Notes under the pieces: generated by a model
What the model was told of the DNA's origin: nothing
Databases searched by the model: none
Seen by the model: only the letters and a program-made list of their open reading frames with translations
Position numbers and translations under genes: made by a program
Assembly (NCBI RefSeq): GCF_027580225.2
Contig: NW_027395283.1
Location: 6,018,501 to 6,082,500 of the forward strand
DNA length: 64,000 nt
From: Misgurnus anguillicaudatus
Lineage: Eukaryota > Chordata > Actinopteri > Cypriniformes > Cobitidae
Direction: 5' to 3'
In this document: piece after piece, positions 33,259-44,577 of the stretch
Layout of the letters: each line of letters starts with the position of its first letter
Position numbering within the stretch: the stretch's first letter is position 1

Positions 33259-33778
33259 CAACCCTATATCACGCAAATACGTGACTATTTCACGTATGGA
33301 CCAACGTGAAAATGACACGTTTTGCCGCATTTGAACGTGAGCATGTCACGTTTCCTTTTTGTGTCACTTTCACGTTTTGGTTACTCAACTTTTTTGTCCT
33401 ATTTTCAAACCATTTTCGCTCCGGTTTAGGGTTAGATTTGGTGCTTTTGTTATATGTCACTAAGTATTTGTCACTTTAAGTATTGGTTTATAAAAAACAA
33501 AGATACAAGACTTATTCTTTTATATTTTCTAAACTTTAACCAATTGTCCCCTGACATTGGGGTTAGAGTTTGTTTAGGTAAGGATGTCATTTTATGTAAA
33601 TCTAACCCTAAACCGAAGCGACAATGGTAAGAAATTAGGACAAAAAAGTTGAGTAACCAAAACGTGAAAGTGACACAAAAAGGAAACGTGACATGCTCAC
33701 GTTCAAACGCGGCAAAACGTGTCATTTTCATGTTGGTCCATACGTGAAATAGTCACGTATTTGCGTGATATTGGGTTG
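33259..33778. mobile_element. CAACCC-ended hairpin element with 7-bp TSD
   Basis: Arms of about 180 bp start CAACCCTATATCACGC and end GCGTGATATTGGGTTG. TGTAAGG flanks it exactly at 33252-33258 and 33779-33785. Repeated CACGT motifs fill the arms, and the centre carries GGTTTAGGGTTAGATTT, shared with the element at 3230-6208. It inserted within the first 7 bases of the BEL/Pao LTR. Confidence 0.85.
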
Positions 33779-34113
33779 TGTAAGGGCAATCCATCTAGAA
33801 TTTCTTCAAACCCTTTCTTTCCATGAATTAGAGCGTATTTGACTCGGACAGCAATCAGCCTCTTACAGTATCCTTCTTTAAATTTATTTATCAAAATTAC
33901 CGAAAAAAGAACTAATGTTACAGGTCAAAAAACTGTGATGCTCCCATCTTTCCTTCTCTCAAAAACTAGGTCAACTCGACCAATTATCTTAATGGAGCTT
34001 CAAAATAAAAGTTTTCCAAAATTGCAAATTACACATAATATTTTTGCTCATTAAACACAGATTTAAACACACTTTATATGAATTAACAATAAACTTTGAA
34101 TATGGCTCTTACA
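33779..34113 (-). repeat. 3' LTR of the BEL/Pao element
   Basis: 335 bp. The minus strand begins TGTAAGAGCCATATT and ends GCCCTTACA. It is preceded by the purine-rich TTGGGGCCGGATA. The shared boundary GACGCTAT with 32417-32424 supports the outer edge. Confidence 0.65.
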
Positions 34114-34894
34114 TATCCGGCCCCAATTGGTTGGGCAGGAAACCAAAGCAATTTATTAATATTTTAGGTACTAAGAGCCATTAATCATTAACATTTAAGT
34201 GAAATATAACAAGTTATGTATTTCCCTTTCTTTAATTCACATCTATTGATATTCTTAATGATTACTTGATAGTCTATTTCCTTAGACTGCTTCTTGAATT
34301 AAGCATAGTTGTTTATTGGTTTCTCAAGCACATTTGTTTTAGTCTGTATCTTTACACAATGTACAGTTCCACTGGAGTCTGGCAAGGTTTGCACCACTAT
34401 TCTCATTAGCCATGAATGTCGAGGTGAGGAACTATCTACAATTAGCACTACATCACCAGGCTTCAAATTTCTTTTAGACCTTAACCATTTACAACGCTCT
34501 TGAAGAATGGGCAAGTATTCATGAGTCCATCTTCTCCAGAACAAATCAGCGAGGTACTGAACCTGCTTCCAACGTTTTCATTGCATACAGATCCTCCTGT
34601 TTGAAGACACCTGGGGGCAAGCTTCATTGTGCTTTCAACAACAGTAGATGATTTGGAGTGAGTGGTTCAAGGTCATTTGGATCATCTGGCATGCTGGCAA
34701 TTGGTGTGTTATTGATAATGCTTTCCACTTCGCACATGATAGTATGAAGACTGTCATCTGTCATAGACTGTTCCTTTAAGAGTGCACCCAGTATTATCCT
34801 CACGGTTTGCTGCTCCCAAACTCCCCCTTGATTGGAGGCAGATGGACTGTTAAAGATGCATTTAATACCTTTTTGTAGCATAGTATTTTCTATC

Positions 34895-35118
34895 TTGTTG
34901 TGGTTACTTGTTAGGTTACTGAACTCTTAATATCTTAAATCATGTGCAATGGCAGAACATATTGTTGTTTCTCTTTTACTTCTTTTATATTTTTTATATT
35001 GATTTTATTACTTATTTATTTATTTATTATATTTATCATGCACTGCCGGGTAGGCAATGTAATTTCATTGTATACAAGATGTACAAATGACAATAAAGGA
35101 TTCAATTAAATTCAATTC
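34895..35118 (+). mobile_element. LINE 3'-end fragment (L2-like tail)
   Basis: An insertion inside BEL/Pao integrase ends TGACAATAAAGGATTCAATT with an imperfect ATTCA tail, as in L2/CR1-type elements. No coding part is left, and the class is inferred from the tail only. Confidence 0.4.
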
Positions 35119-36435
35119 AGTTTAGGTCTTCCAGTGCTTCTCTCAATTCTCTTTCTGCGCCGACAAAATTTTTACCATTGTCAGAGCGCATGAATGATAC
35201 TTGTCCCCTTCTGGTTATAAAATGCCTCAGTGCATTTATGCATGAGTCTGTGTCCAAACTATCAGCTATTTCTATGTGCAGTGCTCTAATTGTCAGACAA
35301 AACTTCACACCTTTTCACTGTACTCAGGCCCCGTTTTACTTCAAATGGGCCGAAGTAAACAGCTTCCATATTTGTGAAAGCTTGAGGTATCCAGTACCTT
35401 TGCCGTAAAGTTGACAGCATGTAGTTACGACCACACTGACCACATTTTTGATGGATATCCTTCAAATGAGATCTGCAATCTTGTAGTGCTTGTCTAGAAT
35501 CATAGGATGCTTAGATTCTTCTGGCATGGCGGCCTTGTCTAGCCTACCACCAACTCTTATAATGCCATCCTGAAGTACAGGATCACGCTTATAAAACGGA
35601 CTGTTTCTTTTAATAAAACCATTCTATTTAGAGACTCAATCTCCTTTGGGAAGTGTTTTACTTGACTGTATTGTATAAGTTGACTTTCTGACTGTCCCAT
35701 GTCTTCCAGAGACAGTGACTGACCTTTCATTGTTGATTTGTATTTCTGCATCTGCTTCTGTAAAAGAGCTGCTTGTTTGTCTGGATCCTTATCTATTTGT
35801 TCAGTGTGTGCTTTAACAGTTTTCTTGTCTTCCTTAAGTGAATGAGTGTTTCTTTGAATCTCAGCATCCATGTTATTGCCTTTTTCAGCTTAAACCAGTC
35901 AGAGTAGTAATCAACCAGCTTCTTTATGTTGTCATTATTTACATTTGTTGCAAGAACACTAACTTTGATTTCAGGGTCTTGCTGTGCACATTGAACCATT
36001 TGATTTGGTCTTTGTGGCCATTCTTGTTCTGACTTTGTCAAAAAGCTAGGTCCATTTATCTATGTACTTGTTTGTATGTATATTGATCTGCAGGATTCAG
36101 TGTTGTCTGCACAAACCTCCACTGTGATGGGGACGTAGAATCTCTTAAGGAATTCCTATTTGCTACAAAGGTTTTCAAACGAGAACTCTCCTTTCCTTTT
36201 AGCTGAGCCCCGTAGTGCTGTCTGACCAGAAGATGGACTGCTTAAGGGGAATTTGAAGCTCTTGTCTAGTATTTTGTCAATTTTGACAGCTGTAACTGTA
36301 ACTCTTGACTTTCCCATTAGCAGTGCACAATGTTTCTGGTTCTGTTCATTCGTGAGTACCAGCTAAGATGCTGTACCGTAAGCGCTCTCACTAGCATCAG
36401 AGAAATGGCTTCTTATTTACTTTGATGCTATAGAT

Positions 36436-37438
36436 CAGGGGTCTCCAACACGTCGCTCGCGAGCTACTGGTAGCTCGCGTCTTAATTGCAGGTAGCTCGC
36501 TCGTGGGTTTATTTATTTATTTATTTTCTGTGGTTATGGCGCATTTGGATGTCTGGTTAGTGTTACAAGCGCCTGTGGTAGTAAAGACTGGGTACGTGTT
36601 TGACGTCGCGTGGAGCTGTGTAGACCGGCGTATCATATGACATCAGTAATTTAACATGTATGATTCAAAAACAAACAGATAAGTCCGCGCACCCGCGCCG
36701 GACGATCCGCGCAACGCGGTGAAGCCCGCGCCGCAGCAACCGGACGATCCGCGCAACGCTGTGAAGCCCGCGACAGGGCAACCGGACGATCCGCGCAACG
36801 CTGTGAAGCTCGCGCCGTGGCAACCGGACGATCCGCGCACATCTCGAGTCGAGGCACTATGGTTAAAATGGATGCCGTCATTTTCGGATTCATTTTTGAT
36901 AAAAACGAAAATACAGTCATCGTCACAGGTTCAATGGGTTATCATCTCATATTTAAACATCAAATGTCAAGAGATACCAGAGAGCCATACGTGACATACA
37001 TGCACATTCCTATTATGAATCCAAAAGCAGTAAATACTCTGTTTGGATCATCTTTCTAAATCTGATATTTAATAATTGATTTTTTTATTCAAAATGTGGT
37101 ATTTTTGGACGAATCCTACAAGAGGTGATAAAAAAGTATAAAGACAACATGAAAGTTTTTTTGTTGTTGTATGTTCTTTCATTTGATGTATCGTATGTTT
37201 ATGTTTAAAGAAAAGCCTTTTCTGAAAGGTATTACAATTTTGTGAAAAATTAAAAATGCTTGCACTGGCTGGCAACTTAAAAAAAAAAATGCTGGCAGGA
37301 AAGAGTTCAAATCACAGTGAGTTAATAGACCGGTGTCTATTAACTCACTAATTTAGGTATAACGTGACACAAGTAGCTCTCGACCACTTTTATTTTTTAG
37401 AAAGTAGCTCTCCAATGAAAAAAGGTTGGAGACCCCTG
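36436..37438. mobile_element. hAT non-autonomous element, complete copy with perfect TSD
   Basis: CAGGGGTCTCCAAC at the left and GTTGGAGACCCCTG at the right are perfect inverted ends. The TSD CTATAGAT is exact (36428-36435, 37439-37446). 1003 bp. At 36700-36835 it carries about four units of a 42-bp GC-rich repeat (ACCGGACGATCCGCGCAACG); copy 1 at 9240-9340 has fewer. About 37165-37316 is related to the TTAA MITE at 1841-2334. Confidence 0.95.
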
Positions 37439-39549
37439 CTATAGATAAAGGTATCAGATTCTGTGCACCACTGAATGCCGAGTGCTCTCTCCATGAGCAG
37501 TGAATCCTGGTCTAAATCAAAATCTTTAACTCCACTGGCTCTGTGTTCCTCTGGGATAAACTGTAATACTTTCCTACTGTTGCTCACCCACTTTGTCAGA
37601 CAAAATCCTCCTTCAGCACATAGATCTTGTACATTCTTAATTAAGTCAACTGCTTCTTGTTCTGTTGTTAAACACTTGAAGCAGTCATCAACGTAGAAAT
37701 TGCAAAGAACTGCTTCAACAACCTTTGGTGCTGATATGTCTTTTCGGTCTTCGCCGGTTCTTCTCAGGGCATAATAGGCACAACTGAATGAGGAAGTAGC
37801 TTCGAATAAATTAATGGTCATCCTAAATTCCTCTACAGGAACATTCAAGTTGCCATTTGGCCACCACAGAAAGCGAAGAAGATCTTCATCCTCTTCAGGA
37901 ACTTTCACCTGGTAAAACATTGATTCAACATCTGCCATCATGGCTACAGGCTCTTCTCTAAATTAAGCACACCTATAAGCGTGTTTGTGAGATTAGGACC
38001 TTGAATTAACTGACTATTCAGAGACATGCCTTTAAAAGAAGCAGTACAATCAAAGACAGCTCATATTTTGTTTTTCTTTGGGTGATACACCCCATGATGT
38101 GGTATGTACCACACTCTGCCGTCGTTGCGATTGATCTTTTCTGTTGGAACTTTAACTGCATATCCCTTTTCTTTTATGCCTTTCATAAAGCCATTGTAGT
38201 CTTCGCAAAACTTCAGGTTCTTTTGGAGCTTCCTTTTTAAGTTAGCTGCTCTCAACTCTGCAACACACCTATTGTTTGGCAGTTTCATTTCTCAATGGCA
38301 GTTTCACATGATAATGTCCATTTTCAAACTTAGTGTTATTTTGCACTGACTGCATGAACTGTTTGTCTTCCTGGGACATTTCTGCTTTCTCTTTATATTG
38401 ACGTTCTGTGAAATCAGTGTTGTACTGTTTAATCAACAGCTGTTCTATCTCCATCACTGTTATATGGTTAACTGCATGGTGAGACCCTTTCAGCATTTCA
38501 GCAGTACATCTTTTCTTCTTAAGTGGACCATCCCAGTGCAGTTTTAATGGCATAAGCTAACTTCATTTAGATATGGCCACTTACTGATGTCATCTGGATT
38601 AGGAACATTCTCACTTTGTACAGGAATACTGTTGTGTGTGAAGACTTTAGGTAGCTCGATGTATTTTGTACTTTGGCACATTGTACTTAGCAAAATTTGG
38701 GTTGATTTTCCTTTTTAGATTCAGTGTCTTTCTCACTCCTCTGTGCAGAATGTAGCTGTACTTCCTACGTCGAAGAAAGCATACTTTCCACATATCTGTC
38801 ACTTTTGCTTGATTTGACCTTTACCGGCACAATGGACAAGACACAGCTATTTCCTTCTGATTCTGCAGCTGACTGATGGTTAAGAGAAACCGGAGCACAA
38901 GAGATTTTTTGTCTGACATTTTAACATCTCTTCCTTCTTCTTTGATATGCAAAATGTCAGGGTGTCTTTGAGAACATTCTTTGCATTCAATTCTTTTCTT
39001 GCACATTCTACTAAGATGACCATGAGTTAAGCAACCAAAACATAAACCTTTAGATTTCAGAAACTCCACACGTGCTTGATGTGGCTGTTCTTTAATCTCT
39101 GCATGACTCCAAAGCATGATCTTTTAAGCAGAATATTAATGGTTTCTCGAAGGCATTGACGGTTTTTGTCAAACCAACCTGTTTTCCTGACCAATTTGAA
39201 TTTCCTTTCTCTTCAACGCAAATGCTGGTTGCAAAACTGCTCCTTTTTATTCCTTTCTTTATTAAACTCTTTCATCTTTGATGTTGCAATATGGCTTCCC
39301 AGAATGTTTCCAAAGAGAGGGTCCATGGCCACATTAGCTTGCTGCTGTATAAAGTCAACGAGATGAGTAAATCTTGCCCTTTCTCCATGACGTTCCTTTA
39401 AGCTTCTGAACGCCACTTCTCCTTCGTCTTATATGGCAATTTTGTAAGTACAGCTCTCATATTGGTAGGATTATCCATTTCCTCGATAAACTCCACGTCA
39501 TCCATTGCATTACGAGAACCAACCAGAAAAATAGCATATGCACTTAAAG

Positions 39550-41837
39550 TTGGGGTGTGCCGGTTTCAGAAGTGGTGATGACGATTATGACGTGAGTGAA
39601 ATGTGACGGTTCATAACAAAAAAATCTCTGGGGGTCTGCGTTTTGCGCGTTGCAATGTTCGTCTGTTAACACTCTGGGGTCGACGGCGGCGCGGGCGCCG
39701 CAAACTCTTTATTTTTCAATCACTCCACAAAGAGACTTAAATTACTCTGCTGATTTTTGACATACAGATATGATTTATACATCATTTAAAACGTTACAGT
39801 GTCTAGTTTTTTTCTGTCCACTCCCAATAAAAACAGAATGTTGTGCTTTTCGCAAAATTACGAAAATAAACATGATGCGCGTTTTGTTCTCTCTCCCTCA
39901 GTGAAGTCCTTTCAGAAACGCGTCAGAAAAATAAACTGTAACTTAACGAATACTTGTCGTAGAGACAAAAGATAAATGTCTACATAATGCTTGGAATGTC
40001 TCCTTTTAAATGATGTAAGTGAGATTGAAAACAGATATTGTCATTCGGTGTAAACTGTATGGGAAGGTGGAGAAGGACCGTATTTCTCCAGTTACCTCAT
40101 TATCTGTAATGAGAAGAGATCACCACACCCCCGCGCCATTGAAGTGAACGAGCAGAAACATCCATATGCATGACTCATGCCTTCTGCAGTCAATGGATAC
40201 GCAATCCACAATCCATTCTCTCCATTCCTTGTTGTTCCATCCGATTGCACCAAACATGACATCTAAATCCTTATTTACTTGCGTATGTGTGTCAGTATCT
40301 CCAGACGCGAGTGTTTTCTTTGTCTTCCGTCAAACAGTTGACGCGACGGGAACGCACATACACAAACACGCGAGTAAGGAAACTCGACGCGCTTTTTGGT
40401 ATTCTTATAAAATACGCGATTACAAACAGTACAATCCTTATTTAGTTGCGTCTAAGCGCATATCTCCGCACAGCATGTTTATTAAACACAGGATCACTCG
40501 CGTGTGCACACATTCACTGCATTCATGATCAACACGTGAGGTAATGGCGGCGACTGTAAACAAACATTGATAGGTTTATCACGCGTGTCCCTTGTTGTGT
40601 TTCTAATGATTACAAAAACACAAATAAGAGTCCAGACACCGATAGGCAGTTGTTCTTTTGAGCTTTTTACTGCACAAAAGTAAACCTCTCGCTGGCCAAC
40701 CAAACACTAACCCTGTGTTGAAGTGTGTTCACTTTAAGATGGCCAAACAGTACCTTTACCATGATTAGGCTACTATGGTTTTTAAAAGGTAACTTGTGAA
40801 ATTAATAGAAAATATTTCAATAGAAATATATATATAATGTGTGTGTGTATTTACATTATATTGAAAAGTAAACCTTATCACTACTACAGAGAAAGTTACA
40901 TTCCTGTTGAACATCCCCACAAGGCTCATGTGGCTCATTATTCAACTCTTTTGTCTCTCAGCTGTCAATCACTGATTATTCAGGAGCTTTCCCGCCTCCA
41001 TGCATACAGCCTTTCCCAAGCAAAAGTGTCTTAGAAATTGTAAATCAAAATCTTGCTTTATGTGAATAAGTAGGCCATATGATTTTCACATCATTTTGAA
41101 GAAAAAACTCTAGACTACTAGATCCTGTTTTGAAAAGTCTTGGGAAAACATGTTTAGAATGAGTTTTGTGGAGTTATATCAGTGACTTAAAAATTTAGCT
41201 TTTTCAAAAACCACGCATAAACATTTTTCTCTCAAAAATACAAACATGTACATACATGTTGATTATATGATATTGTAGCCCAGTTTGTGATGAACACAGT
41301 GTTATGAGACTTTTGCCATTAATATGTTTTTAAGCAACTGAAAAAAGCACAAATGTCAGTGCATGTCAAAACTTCCCCAGGGCCCTAAAAACCCCTAAGA
41401 CCCCAGAGGGTTATAGGACAACTGACAAACGAGCAGACAATGATTAGCTACTTGCTCTACATTTATTTAAAATTAACAGCAAGACAACTAGCAGTGGATG
41501 TGCTTTCACCGCAATTACCCAACAACCACCCCCTTCTTTAGACTAGGAAGCATCTCCCTCTAACCTGTCATTTAACCAATTGACCCTTCACAGGAAGCTT
41601 GATTGACAGGTGATCTGACCAATCATACCTCTTCGACATCAAAAGCAGTTAGGAGAGTTAGTAGATTAACATTGGAGCATTTGAACTTGAAAAGCGGAGT
41701 GTACTGATGCCTTTAATTAATAACACGGACTGTTAACAATTGTTTTAATCAGAATTTAAACATTTAAACATAACACAGTTTTGACTGTTATAGAGTTCTA
41801 ATCACGGTGTTCAACTATAATAAGCGTCACACCCCTA
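39550..41837. mobile_element. hAT-like element inside BEL/Pao gag, itself invaded
   Basis: Ends TTGGGGTGTG and CACACCCCTA are inverted. The flanks ACTTAAAG (39542-39549) and GCTTAAGG (41838-41845) match at 6 of 8 positions. The gag homology stops and resumes at these edges. The interior holds the nested candidate 39670-41410 and short non-coding ORFs. Confidence 0.5.
39670..41410. mobile_element. Candidate TTAA-type element nested in 39550-41837
   Basis: CACTCTGGGGTC after TTAA (39666-39669) is matched by inverted GACCCCAGAGGG followed by TTAT (41411-41414), with one mismatch. Ends with CTCTGGGG next to TTAA are piggyBac-like. No transposase was recognised. Confidence 0.5.
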
Positions 41838-42266
41838 GCTTAAGGCTTTTGCATCATCAGGTTTGATCTGAAGCCACTTTAAAGCTTTGTCAACATACTG
41901 TAAGCACTTGCAATGATAAGCTCATCTCCATAATGCCTTTGAAGCAATTGTTTTGCCTCCTTGATGCTGCTCTTGCTAACAAAGCTGCACGTTTTGATTC
42001 TTCTCTAGCACATGCAGATGATAAAGAAGAAGAAACTGATCCACTTCCAATATCAGGACCACACTCCTGTTTAGGCTTTCATTTGATTATAGATACTTCT
42101 TCTATATCATTATCATCATTTTGGCCTACTTTATTCTTTACAGCACCTATCCAGGTTTCCACTTTATTTTCAAAGAGTCTTAAAGAATCCACATTAGGCT
42201 GATACCAATTTTTCTGATCTGCTATCCTTTCTTCTTCATCCAAAAGATCTTGAACTTGATGATTTA

Positions 42267-42977
42267 GGGCCTTTTTACACCTGGTCACTTCATGTGTTTT
42301 CTCTGATCGGATAGCTATTTGATTTGTTAAAACTGTTCCATTTACATTTGGCCACATAAATGCTTCTTGGCAAAACGAATATGAATCCGATCTTACCCCC
42401 ACCCAAAATGCAAAAACACTATTTATTAATCCGCCTTAAAAAACTTAAGATGACGTTTACGCAACAATATGCAGCACTAACTGTATGTTGTACTGTATGT
42501 TGGGCAGGGGACGCGCGTCTCCTTGCTCGGCATGAGCTGAAGCTCGCAGTACAGCGCAGCAGAAGAGTGACAGCGCGATGATTTAATGCAGGTCCATGAC
42601 GGGAAAAGCATTCACAAAACTCTCTCTTAATGTTACATTTCTTTGTTTAATATCATTTGAGTTTGTCATTAGACTCTTTTATTGATTCTAAGAAGCTTTT
42701 TGACCCGCTGTCATCACTCCATAAAGCAATAGGCGTGTCATCTTTGTTTGTTTGGCGCTCTTCCAGCTTACTTGCGAGTGATGTGTTTATGTTTGGGAGG
42801 AGTAAAGATTTACACTTCTCTGAAATGCATCCCAGACCACCTCCTGAAGTGGTCTGAGCGATCGGATTTAAATCCGTCTTGAAATCTTTTCAGAGGGCAT
42901 TTACACCTGGTCTTTTTACGATCAGATAGCTATACGATCAGAGAAAACGCATGAAGTGACCAGGTGTAAAAAGGCCC
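42267..42977. mobile_element. MITE with GGGCCTTTTTACACCTGG ends, TA target
   Basis: Inverted ends of about 50 bp (GGGCCTTTTTACACCTGGTC...) are flanked by TA on both sides. The BEL/Pao gag frame is interrupted at one edge and resumes at the other. A partial second copy of the end motif (GGGCATTTACACCTGGTC) lies at about 42896-42915, pointing to an internal duplication. Confidence 0.75.
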
Positions 42978-43513
42978 TAAGATCACTGAACTCAATACAC
43001 ATCTTTGCATATTCAACCTGCATCAACTGTTGCACATTTTGTAGATTTTTCTCATCAGTCATCAATTTTTCAATTGTTTTTATTTTATTGGTTAGAGCAG
43101 ATAATTTCCCTCTTCTCATTCCAATGCGTTTACTAAGCTGTTCATTTAAAGCCTTCTCAGTGGTTTTTGGCGATTTCTTGTGTTCATCTACGGCAATCGC
43201 ATCTTTACCTCCTTCAGCCTTTTTAAGTCAATGAGTGCACAAACCACATGCGATGATTAAAAGTAGTCTACATACTTTTCTGCATGAATCATACACAGAT
43301 GAATTTCTTCAAACATGCCTCAGTGAAACTTTAGAAGTTTAGTTGGCTTTACCTTCATTAAGTTGGTGGATTGTCATAACAAGACTTCTGGTTGTGAGGC
43401 TGTATAAATCCATCAAAGTTTTTCAACGCAGTTTAACGTTCAATGTGCATCCGTCATCAAACGGATTTGATATATATATGAATTAACAATAAACTTTAAA
43501 TATGGCTCTTACA

Positions 43514-43754
43514 AATAGAATAATATTGAAATAAACAGAGTTTGAGGCTGACCCTATTTAGAGTAATCAGAAATGTTACTCTAAACGGAAACACATATTG
43601 TAGCCTCCACGCTTCTAAGTACACTTAAACTAACGCCAAGGGCTAGTTGTATCTCTGAAATCCTCTGCTGATGTATTTTTCACTATCTAACTGGGATTGG
43701 GCCGATCCTAGCCTGATTTCAGTCCTTACAGTAACTACGGTTGCAACGATATTA
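43514..43754. other. Spacer between BEL/Pao and gypsy 2, no gene seen
   Basis: No open frame or repeat end that I can support. Confidence 0.4.
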
Positions 43755-43759
43755 CTTCC

Positions 43760-44577
43760 TGTCAGGAACCACGTAACACAGAAATCCCAGTGCAGAGGGT
43801 TTTTATTGATGTACACAATCAGTGGGTATGTATTAGAGAACAACACTCAATGTCTTCATGTATTAAATGTAAATGTATATGTATGTGCATGGGAAAAACA
43901 CTCAATGTCTTCATGTAATAAAGTCAGATGTATGTAAGGCAAAACTCAAAGTGGGAAACACAGCTGAACTGTAGACATCCACTAAATCCAATGAAACACG
44001 ATGTAATCCTCGCAGGGCACAGAGAGAGTTTCCTGGCGGGGCACAGAGAGAGAGTGGCGGTCAGAGACTTCAGCAGAATCCGTGCTGGACAGCGCACAGT
44101 AGCAGTCCGAAATATACGCAGGATTACGCGCCCGAGAGCGCACTGCGACTGGACAGCACAAGGTGTAGACAGGCGCTCGGAGAATCCACAGACAGTGTGT
44201 TCACTGAGGTTAGACGGTTGACACACCAAAAGGGAGAGACTGACAGCGGGACGGGGAATCTGAAGAAGCAAGGCAGCAGAGAGCACGGTGAATAATCCAA
44301 ATGATTAGAAACAGATCTTTGACACGACAGGACTAGAACTAGACAAGCTAGCGGGCAGGAACATACAAAGACGAACTTGCAAAGAACAAAGGAAACGAGG
44401 GGAATTTAAATCAAACCGGATTGGACAATAATAAGAATCAGGTGCGGAACGCAGGTGAGAGAAGTCAGAGGTAATGAGATCACCAGGTGGAAGACGCGCA
44501 CGTGTGGAGCTGTCAAAACAAAACACAACACATAGTGAAACAAAGACAAAGCAGCCAATAAAACCGAAATCATAACA
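43760..44577 (-). repeat. 3' LTR of gypsy 2
   Basis: 818 bp. The minus strand begins TGTTATGATTTCGG and ends ACGTGGTTCCTGACA. AATAAA is present on the minus strand (plus 43802-43807), about 45 bp from the LTR end. A short tandem GGCACAGAGAGAG lies near 44017-44053. Confidence 0.85.

Larger units (their letters stand above)
34299..38553 (-). pseudogene. BEL/Pao pol remnants: protease/RT linker, RT, RNase H, integrase, DUF5641
   Basis: Read on the minus strand from high to low coordinates. The fragment 38269-38553 contains LHWDGPLKKKRC, and 38061-38288 contains VWYIPHHGVYHP, as ahead of Pao RT. RT at 37390-37941 has ADVESMFYQVKVPEED and the catalytic YVDD (NFYVDDCFKCL). RNase H at about 36420-36180 has FSDASESAYG. 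Integrase at 35117-35308 (MRSDNGKNFVGAE) continues at 34624-34881 (ASNQGGVWEQ). DUF5641 at 34299-34544 has LKPGDVVLIVD. Stops, frameshifts and a hAT insertion break the frame. The hAT at 36436-37438 separates RT from RNase H. Confidence 0.85.
38821..43230 (-). pseudogene. BEL/Pao gag remnants, interrupted by two DNA elements
   Basis: N-terminal gag lies at 43230-42978 (KLSALTNKIKTIEKLMTDEK) and continues across the MITE at 42266-42079 with NHQVQDLLDEEERIADQKNW. A short middle piece precedes the insertion 39550-41837. C-terminal gag at 39213-39416 (LKERHGERARFTHLVDFIQQ) is followed by two zinc-knuckle-like motifs in 38821-39117 (CFGCLTHGHLSRMC and CKECSQRHPDILH). Reading frames are broken by frameshifts as well as by the insertions. 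Confidence 0.75.
33779..43513 (-). mobile_element. Degenerate BEL/Pao LTR retrotransposon
   Basis: The left LTR (33779-34113) begins TGTAAGGGC and ends CTCTTACA. On the right only about 48 bp of LTR-like sequence (43466-43513, GAATTAACAATAAACTTT...CTCTTACA) remains. On the minus strand, gag, RT, RNase H, integrase and DUF5641 follow in BEL/Pao order. At least four insertions lie inside (34895-35118, 36436-37438, 39550-41837, 42267-42977). Flanks GCTAT and AATAG do not form a TSD. Confidence 0.85.

Noticed and set aside
34299..43513. Envelope gene in the BEL/Pao element
   Set aside because: No signal peptide, fusion-type or membrane-anchored ORF lies between integrase and the LTR; DUF5641 is followed directly by the polypurine tract and LTR.
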